A stretch of 64,000 nt of DNA from Comamonas piscis (lineage in GTDB: Bacteria > Pseudomonadota > Gammaproteobacteria > Burkholderiales > Burkholderiaceae_C). The notes below the pieces were generated by a model. The model saw only the letters and a program-made list of their open reading frames with translations, did not search any database and was not told where the DNA came from. Positions 24,607 through 34,296 of this stretch are shown piece after piece. The DNA lies in assembly GCF_014109725.1 (NCBI RefSeq), contig NZ_CP058554.1:806001-870000 (forward strand). Reading direction: 5' to 3'. The position numbers were made by a program, and so were the translations under genes. How positions within the stretch are numbered: the stretch's first letter is position 1; each line of letters begins with the position of its first letter.

Positions 24607-25986
24607 TTAAACGCGCTTTGCCAGCTCGGTGGCCTTGCCGATGTAGCTGGCCGGGGTCATGGCCAGCAGGCGGTCCTTGTCAGCCTGCGGGATCTCCAGG
24701 CTGTTGATCAGCTGGTGCAGGTCTTCGGCGCGCACCGTCTTGCCACGGGTCACTTCCTTGAGCTTCTCGTAAGCGCCTTGCACTCCATAGCGGCGCATGA
24801 CGGTCTGGATCGGCTCGGCCAGCACTTCCCAGGCATTGTCCAGGTCGTCGGCCAGGCGCTCTTCGTTCAGCTCCAGCTTGTTCAGGCCGGTCATCAGCGA
24901 GGTGTAGGCCAGGGCGGCATAGCCGGTGGCCACGCCGATATTGCGCAGCACGGTGGAGTCGGTCAGGTCACGCTGCCAGCGGCTGACAGGCAGCTTCTCC
25001 GACAGATGGCGCAGCAGTGCATTGGCCAGGCCCAGGTTGCCTTCGGCGTTTTCAAAGTCGATCGGGTTGACCTTGTGCGGCATCGTGGACGAGCCGATCT
25101 CGCCAGCCTTCAGGCGCTGCTTGAAGTAGCCCACCGAGACATAGCCCCAGATGTCGCGCGACAGGTCGATCAGGATGGTGTTGGCGCGGGCGATGCCGTC
25201 GAACAGCTCAGCCATGTAGTCATGCGGCTCGATCTGGATGGAGTAGGGCTGGAACGTCAGGCCCAAGCCCTGGGGCTCGTGCTTTTCCACCACGTTCTTG
25301 CTGAAGCTTTCCCAGTCAAAGTCTGGCCAGGCCGACAGGTGGGCGTTGTAGTTGCCCACGGCGCCGTTCATCTTGGCGAGCAGCTTGACATTGGCAATGC
25401 GGTCCATCGCACCTTGCAGGCGTACCACCACATTGGCCAGTTCCTTGCCCACCGTGGTGGGGCTGGCGGTCTGGCCGTGGGTGCGGCTGAGCATGGGCAC
25501 AGCGGCGTACTGGTGCGCCATCTCGCGCAGTTTGAGCACCACGCGGTCGAGGCCCGGCAAGATCACCTGGTCGCGGCCAGCGCGGATCTGCAGCGCATGG
25601 CTGGTGTTGTTGATGTCTTCGCTGGTGCAGGCAAAGTGCACAAACTCAGCGGCCTTGAGCAGCTCTGGGCGCGCCTCGAACTTGCTCTTGATCCAGTATT
25701 CCACCGCCTTCACGTCGTGGTTGGTGGTCTTTTCGATGTCCTTGATCGCCTGGGCATCGGCCTCGCTGAAGTGGTTCACCAGGCCGTGCAGGTAACTGCG
25801 TGCACCTTCGGACAGCGGCGCGAACTCGGCAAAGCCGGCATCGGACAGCGCGATGAACCAGGTGATCTCCACCTGTACACGGCGATGCATGTAGCCGAAT
25901 TCGCTCATGATCGGGCGCAGGGTGGCGAGTTTGGAGGCGTAACGGCCATCCAGCGGAGAAAGGGCGGTAAGGGAAGACAGGCTCAT
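24607..25986 (-). CDS. purB: Adenylosuccinate lyase
   Basis: A homotetrameric lyase acting twice in purine synthesis: SAICAR to AICAR plus fumarate, and adenylosuccinate to AMP. At 459 residues it is normal for the E. coli-type family. The fumarase/aspartase signature GSSTMPHKVNPIDFENAEG is near residue 292, and the catalytic-base region SRTHGQTASPTTVGKE near residue 170. Start MSLSSLTALSPLDGRY is typical. It is divergent from the glutathione transferase gene. Confidence 0.97.
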   Translation of the reverse strand: MSLSSLTALSPLDGRYASKLATLRPIMSEFGYMHRRVQVEITWFIALSDAGFAEFAPLSEGARSYLHGLVNHFSEADAQAIKDIEKTTNHDVKAVEYWIKSKFEARPELLKAAEFVHFACTSEDINNTSHALQIRAGRDQVILPGLDRVVLKLREMAHQYAAVPMLSRTHGQTASPTTVGKELANVVVRLQGAMDRIANVKLLAKMNGAVGNYNAHLSAWPDFDWESFSKNVVEKHEPQGLGLTFQPYSIQIEPHDYMAELFDGIARANTILIDLSRDIWGYVSVGYFKQRLKAGEIGSSTMPHKVNPIDFENAEGNLGLANALLRHLSEKLPVSRWQRDLTDSTVLRNIGVATGYAALAYTSLMTGLNKLELNEERLADDLDNAWEVLAEPIQTVMRRYGVQGAYEKLKEVTRGKTVRAEDLHQLINSLEIPQADKDRLLAMTPASYIGKATELAKRV

Positions 25987-26144
25987 GGGCCGCTATTGTA
26001 GGAGCGGGCCGTTTGCCGCATCGGCAGTCTGGCATTGCCTATTTACAATCAAGGGGCTGCACATGCCCCGCAAGGCCCCCCATGCCCACCGCAGGCAGGA
26101 GGGCCCTGCAGGCCGAATCGCCCCACCTGCCTGAGCCTGAAGCT

Positions 26145-26768
26145 ATGAAATTGCTAGGAAGCCTGACCAGTCCCTATGTGCGCAAGGTGCGCGTGGTGCT
26201 GGCCGAGAAAAAACTCGATTACCGCTTGGAGACCCTGGATGTCTGGGGCGATAGGGTCACGATTGCCGCGGTCAACCCGCTGGGCAAGGTGCCTTGCCTG
26301 GTGCTGGATGACGGCTCGGCGCTGGTGGATTCGCGGGTGATCGTCGAGTACCTGGACACCTTGTCGCCCGTCGGCAAGCTGATTCCCAGCCTGGGCCGCG
26401 AGCGCGCCGAGGTGCGCAGCTGGGAGGCCCTGGCCGATGGCGTGCTGGATGCCGCTGTGCTGGCGCGCATGGAGCATGCCTTTGCCGGGCGTTCTGATGC
26501 ACAGCGCAGTCCCGCCTGGGTGGAGCGCCAGCTGGGCAAGGTGTGGGCAGGGCTGGAGGCTATGAGCCATGGTCTGGGCCAGAAAAACTACTTTGCCGGC
26601 GCCGGTGTGCATATCAGCCTGGCCGATATAGCGGTGGGCTGTTGCCTGGCCTGGCTGCGGTTTCGCTTTCCCGAGCTGGACTGGGCCACACGCTACCCCA
26701 ACTTGGCACAGCTGCTGGAGCGGCTGGAAGCCCGGCCCAGCTTTGCAGCAACACAGCCCCAGCTCTGA
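26145..26768 (+). CDS. Glutathione S-transferase family protein
   Basis: A 207-residue cytosolic GST. The thioredoxin-like N-terminal domain is MKLLGSLTSPYVRKVRVVLAEK, with a Ser-Pro-Tyr active-site region and the conserved cis-Pro KVPCLVLDDG and DSRVIVEYLD. An all-helical C-terminal domain follows with SLADIAVGCCLAWL. ATG 26145 is chosen because the fold starts there; the 44 residues upstream in frame look non-coding. Detoxification or stress role inferred; the substrate is unknown. Confidence 0.9.
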   Translation: MKLLGSLTSPYVRKVRVVLAEKKLDYRLETLDVWGDRVTIAAVNPLGKVPCLVLDDGSALVDSRVIVEYLDTLSPVGKLIPSLGRERAEVRSWEALADGVLDAAVLARMEHAFAGRSDAQRSPAWVERQLGKVWAGLEAMSHGLGQKNYFAGAGVHISLADIAVGCCLAWLRFRFPELDWATRYPNLAQLLERLEARPSFAATQPQL

Positions 26769-26775
26769 AGGGCAC

Positions 26776-26805
26776 AAAAAAAGGCCCAGTCGCGTGGACT
26801 GGGCC
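26776..26805 (-). terminator. Strong hairpin with U tract, minus strand
   Basis: GGCCCAGTC (26783-26791) pairs with GACTGGGCC (26797-26805). On the minus strand it is followed by seven T (26776-26782). It sits 8 bp behind the + strand GST stop but is oriented for a minus-strand transcript coming from the 26.8-27.0 kb gap. No minus-strand protein gene there explains it. Confidence 0.75.
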
Positions 26806-26812
26806 TGGGCAT

Positions 26813-27004
26813 AAAAAAAGTTGCGAAGCGTCCCGAAGTGAATGATAGAGAGGGAGGGAGGAGAAGCACTCCAGGCTTGCAGTCAGACCGAATTGGGCCT
26901 GAAAGACTTCGCAACATTAAAAAGGGTCTGTAAAAACTGCGCGGATCGCTTTCACATGGTTCAAAGAGTGCAAGAGGCGGTTTTAAGTTTCCGCATGCCA
27001 CCCT
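26813..27004 (-). ncRNA. Candidate structured small RNA in the convergent GST/glnE gap
   Basis: The 420-bp gap 26769-27188 holds no convincing protein gene. On the minus strand CTTCGCAAC and GTTGCGAAG arms (26907-26915 and 26820-26828) close a roughly 95-nt structured stretch, followed directly by seven U (26813-26819). A second terminator lies just beyond. Upstream (27005-27060) the DNA is very AT-rich, with a TACAAT box that could be a -10, but its -35 is poor. No family is recognised. A decayed gene or simply two tandem terminators are alternatives. Confidence 0.35.
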
Positions 27005-27188
27005 AAATGTATTGTAAACAAATAAATAATTTGTTTCATTCCGTTATCATTCGTCGAATTAATCGATTTGCTTGACACGATAGTACATCGTTTTTGATGC
27101 CCTTGCGCGTAAGTGAATGCTAGCGACCGATGGTGGCACAGTATAAACCCTTATGAATTCCCGAGTTCCATCGGCGCATCTACATGGC

Positions 27189-29924
27189 TTATGCGGTCTG
27201 CAACACCGTTTTCCACAGCGCACGCACCGTCTGCTGCTCCTCCAGCAAAGCTGTTTCTGGCACCTGGGTAGGTGCCTCGTTCAGCCGGGCCAAATGTTGC
27301 ACACGGCGCAATGCGCGGTAGGCATTTGCGGTCGTCTCACCCATGCCTTCAGGCAGCAAGCCCGCACTTTCGGCACGGCGCAGCAAGCTGATGTTCCCCA
27401 AGTTGGGACGCAATTCGGGATTGCAAGCCGAATGCAGCAAGACCAGGTACTGCACGACAAATTCCACATCCATCATCCCGCCGACGCTGTGTTTAACATC
27501 GAAGAGGCCTGCAGGCACCTTGTGGGCGCTGCGCACCCGCTCGCGCATGGTGGCGATCTCGCTGCCCAGTGCTGCGGCATCGCGCGGCGCAGTGATCACA
27601 GCCTCGCGCACCGCGTCAAAACGGGCCGCCAGCGCAGGGCTGCCCAGCACAAAGCGCGAGCGTGTCATCGCCTGGTGCTCCCAGGTCCAGGCGGTGTTGC
27701 TGCCGCGCTGCTGCTGGTAGTTGGCATAAGAGTCAAAGCTGGTCACCAGCAGGCCGGAGTTGCCGTTGGGGCGCAAGGCGGTGTCGATCTCGAACAGATC
27801 GCCTTCGCCGGTCTTCACGGTCAGCCAGCTGATGAGCTTGCGCACAAAGGCCGAATAGACCTCGGGCGCACGCTCGTCCTCATCATCAAACACAAAGACG
27901 ATATCCAGATCGCTGCCGTAGCCGAGCTCTTTGCCGCCCAGCTTGCCGTAGCCGATGATGCCGAACTGCGGCTCTTCCCGGTGGATGTTTTTCAGCCTGC
28001 CCCAGCACCAGCGGGTGGTGATGCGCAGGATCGCATCGGCCAGCGCTGACAGGTCATCGGCCACCTGCTCAACGGTGATTTGCTGCTCGATATCGCGCGC
28101 CAGGGTGCGGAAGGTTTCGGCATGGTGGGCGCGGCGCAGCAGGTTCAGCAGGTTCTCGTCATCGTCTTCTGCGGTGGATTGCAAAGCGGCCCGGCGCCGC
28201 TCGAGGTCGGCTTCAAACTCCTGCGGGTTGAAGCGCTCATGCATCAGCGCGTCGCTGGCCAGCTCATCGATGACACCGGGGTGCTGCAGCATGTAGCGGG
28301 CCGGCCATTTGGCGGCGCCCAGCATGTGCATCAGCTTTTCATGCACGGCCGGGCGCTCCTGCAGCATCGCCAGGTAGCTTTCGCGGCGCAGCAGGGATTC
28401 CATCCAATCGGCCAGGCGCACGGCGGCGATTTCGCTGACCTGGCCCTGGCCCAGCCACTGGGCTGTGCGCTGCAGCAGCAAGACCAGGCGGCTGCGGCCC
28501 GCATCGCTCAGGTAGCTGTAGCGGGGGTTGCGCTGCCACTGCAGCACGCGCTCGCGCACCGCCTCGGGCAGCTTGGGCAGTACGGTCTCCAGCTCAGGGA
28601 CGCTGGCAGCCGCGCCCTTGGCACCGCCGCACTGGCCGCCCTTGCAGGCCTCGCTTCCGCCCAGCAGCTTGTCAAACTCCTGCGCCACCAGTTCGCGGTG
28701 CGCATCGAGCTGGTGCAAAAAGCGGCACTCGTCGTCATAGCCCAGGGTCCGCGCCATCCACAGCAGGTCGTCGTCGCGTGTGGGCAGCACATGGGTTTGC
28801 TGGTCGTCCAGGTACTGGATTCGGTGCTCGACCTTGCGCAGAAAAATATAGGCATCGGCGAGGGCCTGCGCCGTCTCGGGCGCCATCAGGTTGGCGCGCT
28901 CCAGGCGGGGCAGGGCCTCGAGGGTGGCACGGCAGCGCAGCTCAGGGAACTGGCCGCCCCGCACCACTTGCAGCAGCTGCACGATGAACTCAATCTCGCG
29001 GATGCCGCCGCGCGAGAGCTTGACGTCATTGGCGCGCTCGGGGTGGCCGGCGCTGCGCTTGGCCGCATGCTCGCGGATCTGGCGGTGCAGGCTGCGCAGC
29101 GAATCGAAGACCGCGTAATCCAGGTAGCGGCGGAACACAAAGGGCAGCACCGCGCTGCGCAGCGCCTGCACATTGGGGCTGCGGGTATCGGCCAGCGGTG
29201 CCACGATGCGGCTTTTGAGCCAGGCAAAGCGCTCCCATTCACGGCCATGGGTTTGCAGATAGTCTTCCAGCGCGGCGACCGAGATGGCGGCCGGGCCGGA
29301 GTTGCCATTGGGCCGCAGCATCAGATCGACGCGGAACACAAAGCCGTGCTCGGTGGTTTCGCCAATCAGCTGGTAGATCAGCTTGATTGCGCGGATGAAA
29401 TACTCATGGTTGCTGAGCTTGCCTCGGCCATCGGGTTGGCCCAGGGTTTCGCCTTCTTGCTCATAGATATAGATCAGATCGATATCACTGGAGACATTCA
29501 GCTCGCGCGCGCCCAGCTTGCCCATGCCGATGATCCACAGCTGCACCGGGTTGCCATCGGCATCACGCGGGGCGCCATGGCGGCTGTCGAGCTCGGCCCG
29601 GGCGGCAGTGCAGGCGGCGTCCAGGGTCAGCTCGGCCAGCTCGGTCACGCCCTGGGTGATGGTGGCCAGATCGGCCTGCAGGTCGCAGTCGAGCTGCACC
29701 AGCCGCTCCATGACCAGCTGGCGAAGAATGCGCAGCGCAGCGCCCAGTGCATAACCCTGTGCCAGCAGCGCGGCCAAGGTGGGGGCCATGGTGGCATGGG
29801 TGGGTGGGCCGCTGGGCAAGAGGTCCAGCAAACCCTCGTAGCGGCGGTGCAGGCGCTGGACGAAGCGGGAGTGTTCAGAAAGAGGCAGGCTGGCCTGCGG
29901 GGGCGTGATATCCGTGTGTGCCAT
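27189..29924 (-). CDS. glnE: Bifunctional glutamine synthetase adenylyltransferase/deadenylase
   Basis: Adds AMP to, and removes it from, glutamine synthetase in response to PII signals. It is 911 residues with two nucleotidyltransferase domains in tandem. The N-terminal site is near GKLGARELNVSSDIDLIYIY (about 151-170). The C-terminal site is near YGKLGGKELGYGSDLDIVFV (about 655-674). Both keep the GS-D-x-D pattern. It is divergent from yhdP, with 115 bp between the starts, where regulatory signals must lie; no consensus promoter stands out. Confidence 0.96.
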   Translation of the reverse strand: MAHTDITPPQASLPLSEHSRFVQRLHRRYEGLLDLLPSGPPTHATMAPTLAALLAQGYALGAALRILRQLVMERLVQLDCDLQADLATITQGVTELAELTLDAACTAARAELDSRHGAPRDADGNPVQLWIIGMGKLGARELNVSSDIDLIYIYEQEGETLGQPDGRGKLSNHEYFIRAIKLIYQLIGETTEHGFVFRVDLMLRPNGNSGPAAISVAALEDYLQTHGREWERFAWLKSRIVAPLADTRSPNVQALRSAVLPFVFRRYLDYAVFDSLRSLHRQIREHAAKRSAGHPERANDVKLSRGGIREIEFIVQLLQVVRGGQFPELRCRATLEALPRLERANLMAPETAQALADAYIFLRKVEHRIQYLDDQQTHVLPTRDDDLLWMARTLGYDDECRFLHQLDAHRELVAQEFDKLLGGSEACKGGQCGGAKGAAASVPELETVLPKLPEAVRERVLQWQRNPRYSYLSDAGRSRLVLLLQRTAQWLGQGQVSEIAAVRLADWMESLLRRESYLAMLQERPAVHEKLMHMLGAAKWPARYMLQHPGVIDELASDALMHERFNPQEFEADLERRRAALQSTAEDDDENLLNLLRRAHHAETFRTLARDIEQQITVEQVADDLSALADAILRITTRWCWGRLKNIHREEPQFGIIGYGKLGGKELGYGSDLDIVFVFDDEDERAPEVYSAFVRKLISWLTVKTGEGDLFEIDTALRPNGNSGLLVTSFDSYANYQQQRGSNTAWTWEHQAMTRSRFVLGSPALAARFDAVREAVITAPRDAAALGSEIATMRERVRSAHKVPAGLFDVKHSVGGMMDVEFVVQYLVLLHSACNPELRPNLGNISLLRRAESAGLLPEGMGETTANAYRALRRVQHLARLNEAPTQVPETALLEEQQTVRALWKTVLQTA

Positions 29925-30039
29925 AGCGCTTTATCGACAATGTCCTGCGGCCGAACTGTTCAAATGCTCACATATGCAACGCGAGCGAGGGACTTGCCGC
30001 GGGTCATAATTTCGCTTCCCCCTTACTGATTGGACTCGA

Positions 30040-33000
30040 TTGACTGTGCGCGCGCCCCGATTGCTCAAGCTCGCTGCCAAGCTGATGCAATGGTCCATGG
30101 GCTTATTGCTGGGCTTGGTGCTGCTGCTGGCTGTGGCCGTGGCGGCGCTGCATTGGTGGATTGTGCCGCGTATCGATGACTTTCGCCCGCAAGTGGAATC
30201 TCGCTTATCAGAGGCGCTGGGCCTGCCGGTCCACATCGACCGTTTGCAGGCCGATGGCAACAACAGCCTGGTGCCCACCATTGCGGTAAAGGGGCTGCGC
30301 ATCGAGCAGCCAGATGGGTCCACAGGGTTTACCCTGGATGCGATCCAGGTGGCCCTGTCCGTACCTTCGCTGCTGCGGCTACGGGCCGAGCAGATCGTCA
30401 TCAACGCTCCGCAACTGACCGTGCAGCGCGCCGCCGACGGCAGTGTGCGCATCGCCGGTGTATTGGTGGAAAGCGCCAAGGGCGAGGACAGCGGCAGCGC
30501 CGGCGACTGGCTGTTCCGCCAGCGCGAGGTACTGATCCAAGGCGGCAGCATCATCTGGGATGACCAACTGCGCGGCCTCCCGCCCGTCAGCTTCAGCGAT
30601 GTGCATCTGCTGCTGCGCAACCCTGGTCTGCGCCATGAATGGCAACTGCGCGTGCGCCCGCCCGAAGACTGGGGCGATGCGTTGGAATTGCGTGGCCGCA
30701 TGCACCAGCCGCTGTGGGCGCTGCACGATGGTAGCTGGAAGCACTGGAGTGGCCAGCTTTACCTGGAAGCGCTCCAGCTGAATGCCTCCGCGATGGCGCC
30801 GTATCTGCCGCCAGCGGTGGGCCTGCAGCAAGGCCAGGGCTCGGCCCGCCTCTGGCTGGATGTGACGCGTGGCAAGCTCAGCAACGGGACGGCCGATGTG
30901 GCCTTGCGCGATGTGGGCGTGCGCCGGCAGGCCACGGCTGGCAGCGATGACAAAACGGCGCAGGGCACGGTGCTGCTGCTGCGATCGGTGCAGGGCCGCA
31001 TCGGCGGCGCGGCCGACGACAGCGGCTTTCGCGTGCTGACCGAGAACCTGGCGGTGGAATCGGCCAACGGCGAGCGTTGGCCGGGTGGCAGCGCCCGCAT
31101 CAACCATGTCTATGCCCAGGGCAAGCAGCCCAGCGAGACCGAGGCCAGCGCCCAATCGCTTGATATTGCCTCGCTGGCCCAGCTGGCGCGGCTGCTGCCC
31201 ATCCCCGACAACGCCCGCCAGTGGCTGCAAAGCAATCGGCCTGCCGGCCTGATCCGCAGTGCATCCGCCCATTGGCGCGGCGATATGGATACCTTGCAGG
31301 ACTGGCAGGTCAAGGCCGATGTGGGCCAGTTCGCCTTTGGCATACCGGCGGCTGCACCGCGCGCCAATGCCGCGCGCGACAGCCATGGCGGCCTGGTACT
31401 GGCCGCCGGCCAGCCGCATGTGGGCCTGCGCGGGTTGGATCTGGCCATTGATGCGCGTGCTGGCGGAGGCCAGGCCAAGCTCAGCTTTGCCGATGGCGCG
31501 CTCTACCTTCCTTCGGTGTTTGAGGAGCCCATGCTGCCCATCACCTCGGCCAACACCCAGCTGCAGTGGACGGTGCAGGGCGAGCATATCCAGATGCAGT
31601 CCGATCGCCTGGAGTTTGCCAATGCGCATGCGGCCGGCCATGCGCGCTGGTCCTGGCAGACGGCCGACCCGCAGAAGACGGGTTCCCAATCGCGTTTCCC
31701 CGGTATCTTGCAGCTCAAGGGTGTGCTGGACCGGGCCGATGGCACCCAGGTGCACCGCTATTTGCCGCTGCATATTCCGCCCGATGCGCGGCACTATGTG
31801 CGCGATGCGGTGCTCGCCGGCCAGGCCAGCAATGTGCAGTTCGAGATCAATGGCGACCTCTGGGAAGTGCCGTTCCCGGATTCGCGCCATGGTCTGTTTC
31901 GCATCGTCGCGCCGGTGCGTGATGTGCGCTATGCCTATGTGCCCAACTCCCACCTGCACCCTGGTGAAAAGCCCTGGCCGGAGCTCAACCGCCTCTCGGG
32001 CGAGCTGGTGTTTGAAGGCAATGGCATGCAGGTCAACAAGGCCAAGGGCATCCTGGACGGCAATGCGCGCATCGTCGTCGACCAGACCAGCGCCAAGATT
32101 CCCGACTTCCATGACACGCGGGTGCTGGTCGATGCGCAGGCCAACGGGCCGCTGGCCGATATGCTGGCCACCGTGCGCGGCAGCGCGATCGATGCGCTGA
32201 CCCAGCAGGCCTTGGCGCAGACCCAGGCCGAGGGCGATGCTCAATTGCAGCTCAAGCTGGACTTGCCGGTGCATGACATGGTTCAGTCCAAAGTGGAGGG
32301 TAAGGTGCAACTGCCGGGCAACCGCATCCAATTCCATGATGACTCACCGGTGGTGGAGAAGGTCACCGGCGCAGTGCAGTTTTCCGAGCACGGCTTTGCA
32401 CTGCAGGATCTGCAAGGCCAGGCGCTGGGCGGCGCGGTCCAGTTCTCGGGCGGCATGGATGTCAGCGGCATGCCTGTTGGCGCCGACCATGGCCCCCGGC
32501 TCAAGGTGCGTGCCAATGGCGTGGCCTCGGCCGAAGGCCTGCTGCGCGCCAAGGAGCTGGGCCCGGTGGTGCAGCTGGCGCAGTTGGCACAAGGCCAGGC
32601 CGCCTACCAGCTGGAGATCAGCCTGGCGCAAGGGGTGCCTTTGGTAGAGGTGCGCAGTGATCTGGCCGGCATGGCCCTGGCGCTGCCGCCGCCGTTGAAG
32701 AAGGCGGCCGACGAGGTCTGGCCCACCCACTTTGCCAGTACCGTGCCGGATGCCCCGCGCGCGGCGCTGGTGCGGCAGAACATGCAGCTGGATGTGGGCG
32801 GCCGCCTGCAAATGCGCTATGTGCGTGACATCAGCAACGATGACGCGGTGCCCGACAAGGTAGTCAGCGGCGTGCTGCGCCTGGGTGCTGGCGCGCTGAC
32901 CTTGCCGGCCAAGGGCGTGATTGCCGAGGTGCAGTTGCCGCAGGTGGATGTGCAGGAATGGCAGGCGCTGGGCCAGCGCTTGAAGGGCATGGCGCCTGCC

Positions 33001-34194
33001 CGGGTGCCCTTGGCCGAGGGTGCGGTGGCTGCATCGCAGGAGGACGACCCCTATGCGGCGTTTTTACCGGACCACTGGGATATCCGCCTGGACACGGTGC
33101 AGGTGCGCGGCATGGACATCCACAACCTGCACCTGAGCGGCTCGCGCACGGGCGCACGCTGGCGCAGCCAGGTCAGCTCCAGCCTGCTCGATGGCCAACT
33201 AGAGTACGAGCAAGAGGCCAAGGGCCCCGGCACCATCCGCGCGCGGCTGAGCCAGCTGCGCGTGGGCCAGGAGGGGGCGGACAGCAAACCTGGCTTCAGC
33301 CATGACGATGCGCCCGGGCAAGAGCCGGGCCAATTGCCGGCGCTGGATGTGGTGGTGGAGGATCTGCGCTGGCGCCAGCATTCGGTAGGCCGGCTCGAGG
33401 TACAGGCAGTCAACCAGCGCCAGGCGGACAAGTCCTGGTGGCAGCTGAAGAACATGGTGCTCTCGAACGACGCCGCCAGCTTCCAGGCCAGCGGCGACTG
33501 GGGCGCCCAGCGCAGCAGCGGTGGCGGGCGCCGTACCGAGCTGGAGATGCGACTGGATTTGAAGGACACGGGCGCTCTGCTGGGCCGCTTGGGCATGGCC
33601 GGCGTGGTGCGCCAGGGCAAGGGCGCGGTGCAGGGCAGCATCGGTTGGACGGGCAGCCCCGTCAGCCCCGACTACGCCAGCATGGACGGAAAATTGCATG
33701 TCGATGTCGGCCAGGGCCAATTTCTGAAGGTGGAGCCCGGTGCCGCCAAGCTGCTCGGCGTGCTCAATCTGCAGGCCTTGCCGCGCCGCCTGACCCTGGA
33801 TTTCAAGGATGTATTCAGCGCCGGTTTTGGTTTTGACTTTGTGCGCGGCGATGTGCTGGTGAGTGATGGCGTGGCCTCGACCACCAACTTGCAGATGAAG
33901 GGCGTGACCGCCGCCGTGCTGCTCGAAGGCCGCGCCAATCTGCGCGATGAGACCCAGGACCTGCACGTGGTCGTCATCCCCGAGCTGAACACCACGACCA
34001 TGGCCTTGGTGACCACGGCCATCAATCCGGTGATCGGCATCGGCACCTTCCTGGCGCAGGCCTTGTTCAAAGGACCGTTGACCCAGGCGGTGACGCAGGA
34101 ATTCGAAGTCAGCGGCTCCTGGTCGGAACCCGAGGTCAAGCGCCTCAACCGCCGGCAAGAGGCCGACCCCAGCGCCGTCGGCACGCCGCATTGA
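30040..34194 (+). CDS. yhdP: YhdP family AsmA-like envelope protein
   Basis: A 1384-residue protein with one N-terminal membrane helix (about residues 17-40). A very long beta-rich, bridge-like periplasmic region follows, and a C-terminal AsmA_2-like segment (GVTAAVLLEGRANLRDETQDLHVVVIPE). YhdP-type proteins are long lipid-transfer bridges that help move phospholipids to the outer membrane. The start is TTG 30040 or GTG 30046; neither has a clear ribosome site. Its neighbour order yhdP, nitrilase-like, histidine kinase, regulator suggests one transcript. Confidence 0.9.
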   Translation: MTVRAPRLLKLAAKLMQWSMGLLLGLVLLLAVAVAALHWWIVPRIDDFRPQVESRLSEALGLPVHIDRLQADGNNSLVPTIAVKGLRIEQPDGSTGFTLDAIQVALSVPSLLRLRAEQIVINAPQLTVQRAADGSVRIAGVLVESAKGEDSGSAGDWLFRQREVLIQGGSIIWDDQLRGLPPVSFSDVHLLLRNPGLRHEWQLRVRPPEDWGDALELRGRMHQPLWALHDGSWKHWSGQLYLEALQLNASAMAPYLPPAVGLQQGQGSARLWLDVTRGKLSNGTADVALRDVGVRRQATAGSDDKTAQGTVLLLRSVQGRIGGAADDSGFRVLTENLAVESANGERWPGGSARINHVYAQGKQPSETEASAQSLDIASLAQLARLLPIPDNARQWLQSNRPAGLIRSASAHWRGDMDTLQDWQVKADVGQFAFGIPAAAPRANAARDSHGGLVLAAGQPHVGLRGLDLAIDARAGGGQAKLSFADGALYLPSVFEEPMLPITSANTQLQWTVQGEHIQMQSDRLEFANAHAAGHARWSWQTADPQKTGSQSRFPGILQLKGVLDRADGTQVHRYLPLHIPPDARHYVRDAVLAGQASNVQFEINGDLWEVPFPDSRHGLFRIVAPVRDVRYAYVPNSHLHPGEKPWPELNRLSGELVFEGNGMQVNKAKGILDGNARIVVDQTSAKIPDFHDTRVLVDAQANGPLADMLATVRGSAIDALTQQALAQTQAEGDAQLQLKLDLPVHDMVQSKVEGKVQLPGNRIQFHDDSPVVEKVTGAVQFSEHGFALQDLQGQALGGAVQFSGGMDVSGMPVGADHGPRLKVRANGVASAEGLLRAKELGPVVQLAQLAQGQAAYQLEISLAQGVPLVEVRSDLAGMALALPPPLKKAADEVWPTHFASTVPDAPRAALVRQNMQLDVGGRLQMRYVRDISNDDAVPDKVVSGVLRLGAGALTLPAKGVIAEVQLPQVDVQEWQALGQRLKGMAPARVPLAEGAVAASQEDDPYAAFLPDHWDIRLDTVQVRGMDIHNLHLSGSRTGARWRSQVSSSLLDGQLEYEQEAKGPGTIRARLSQLRVGQEGADSKPGFSHDDAPGQEPGQLPALDVVVEDLRWRQHSVGRLEVQAVNQRQADKSWWQLKNMVLSNDAASFQASGDWGAQRSSGGGRRTELEMRLDLKDTGALLGRLGMAGVVRQGKGAVQGSIGWTGSPVSPDYASMDGKLHVDVGQGQFLKVEPGAAKLLGVLNLQALPRRLTLDFKDVFSAGFGFDFVRGDVLVSDGVASTTNLQMKGVTAAVLLEGRANLRDETQDLHVVVIPELNTTTMALVTTAINPVIGIGTFLAQALFKGPLTQAVTQEFEVSGSWSEPEVKRLNRRQEADPSAVGTPH

Positions 34195-34296
34195 GCGCCC
34201 AGCCACGGCGCTGAGTCGCCTCCGATATCCGCAAGCGCCAGTTCCGGGCCTGGGCTTGCGGATAATAGCCGCTAGTTTCTCTTGCAGGATGCATCG

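Noticed and set aside
26693..27001. 102-codon minus-strand frame in the GST/glnE gap
   Set aside because: Its translation is not protein-like, it runs through both terminator hairpins and into the GST gene, and has no ribosome site. A structured RNA explains the gap better.
24580..30029. Long + strand frames opposite purB (24580-26001) and glnE (28080-30029)
   Set aside because: Both are antisense shadows of strongly recognised genes and have low-complexity His/Gln/Leu-rich translations.
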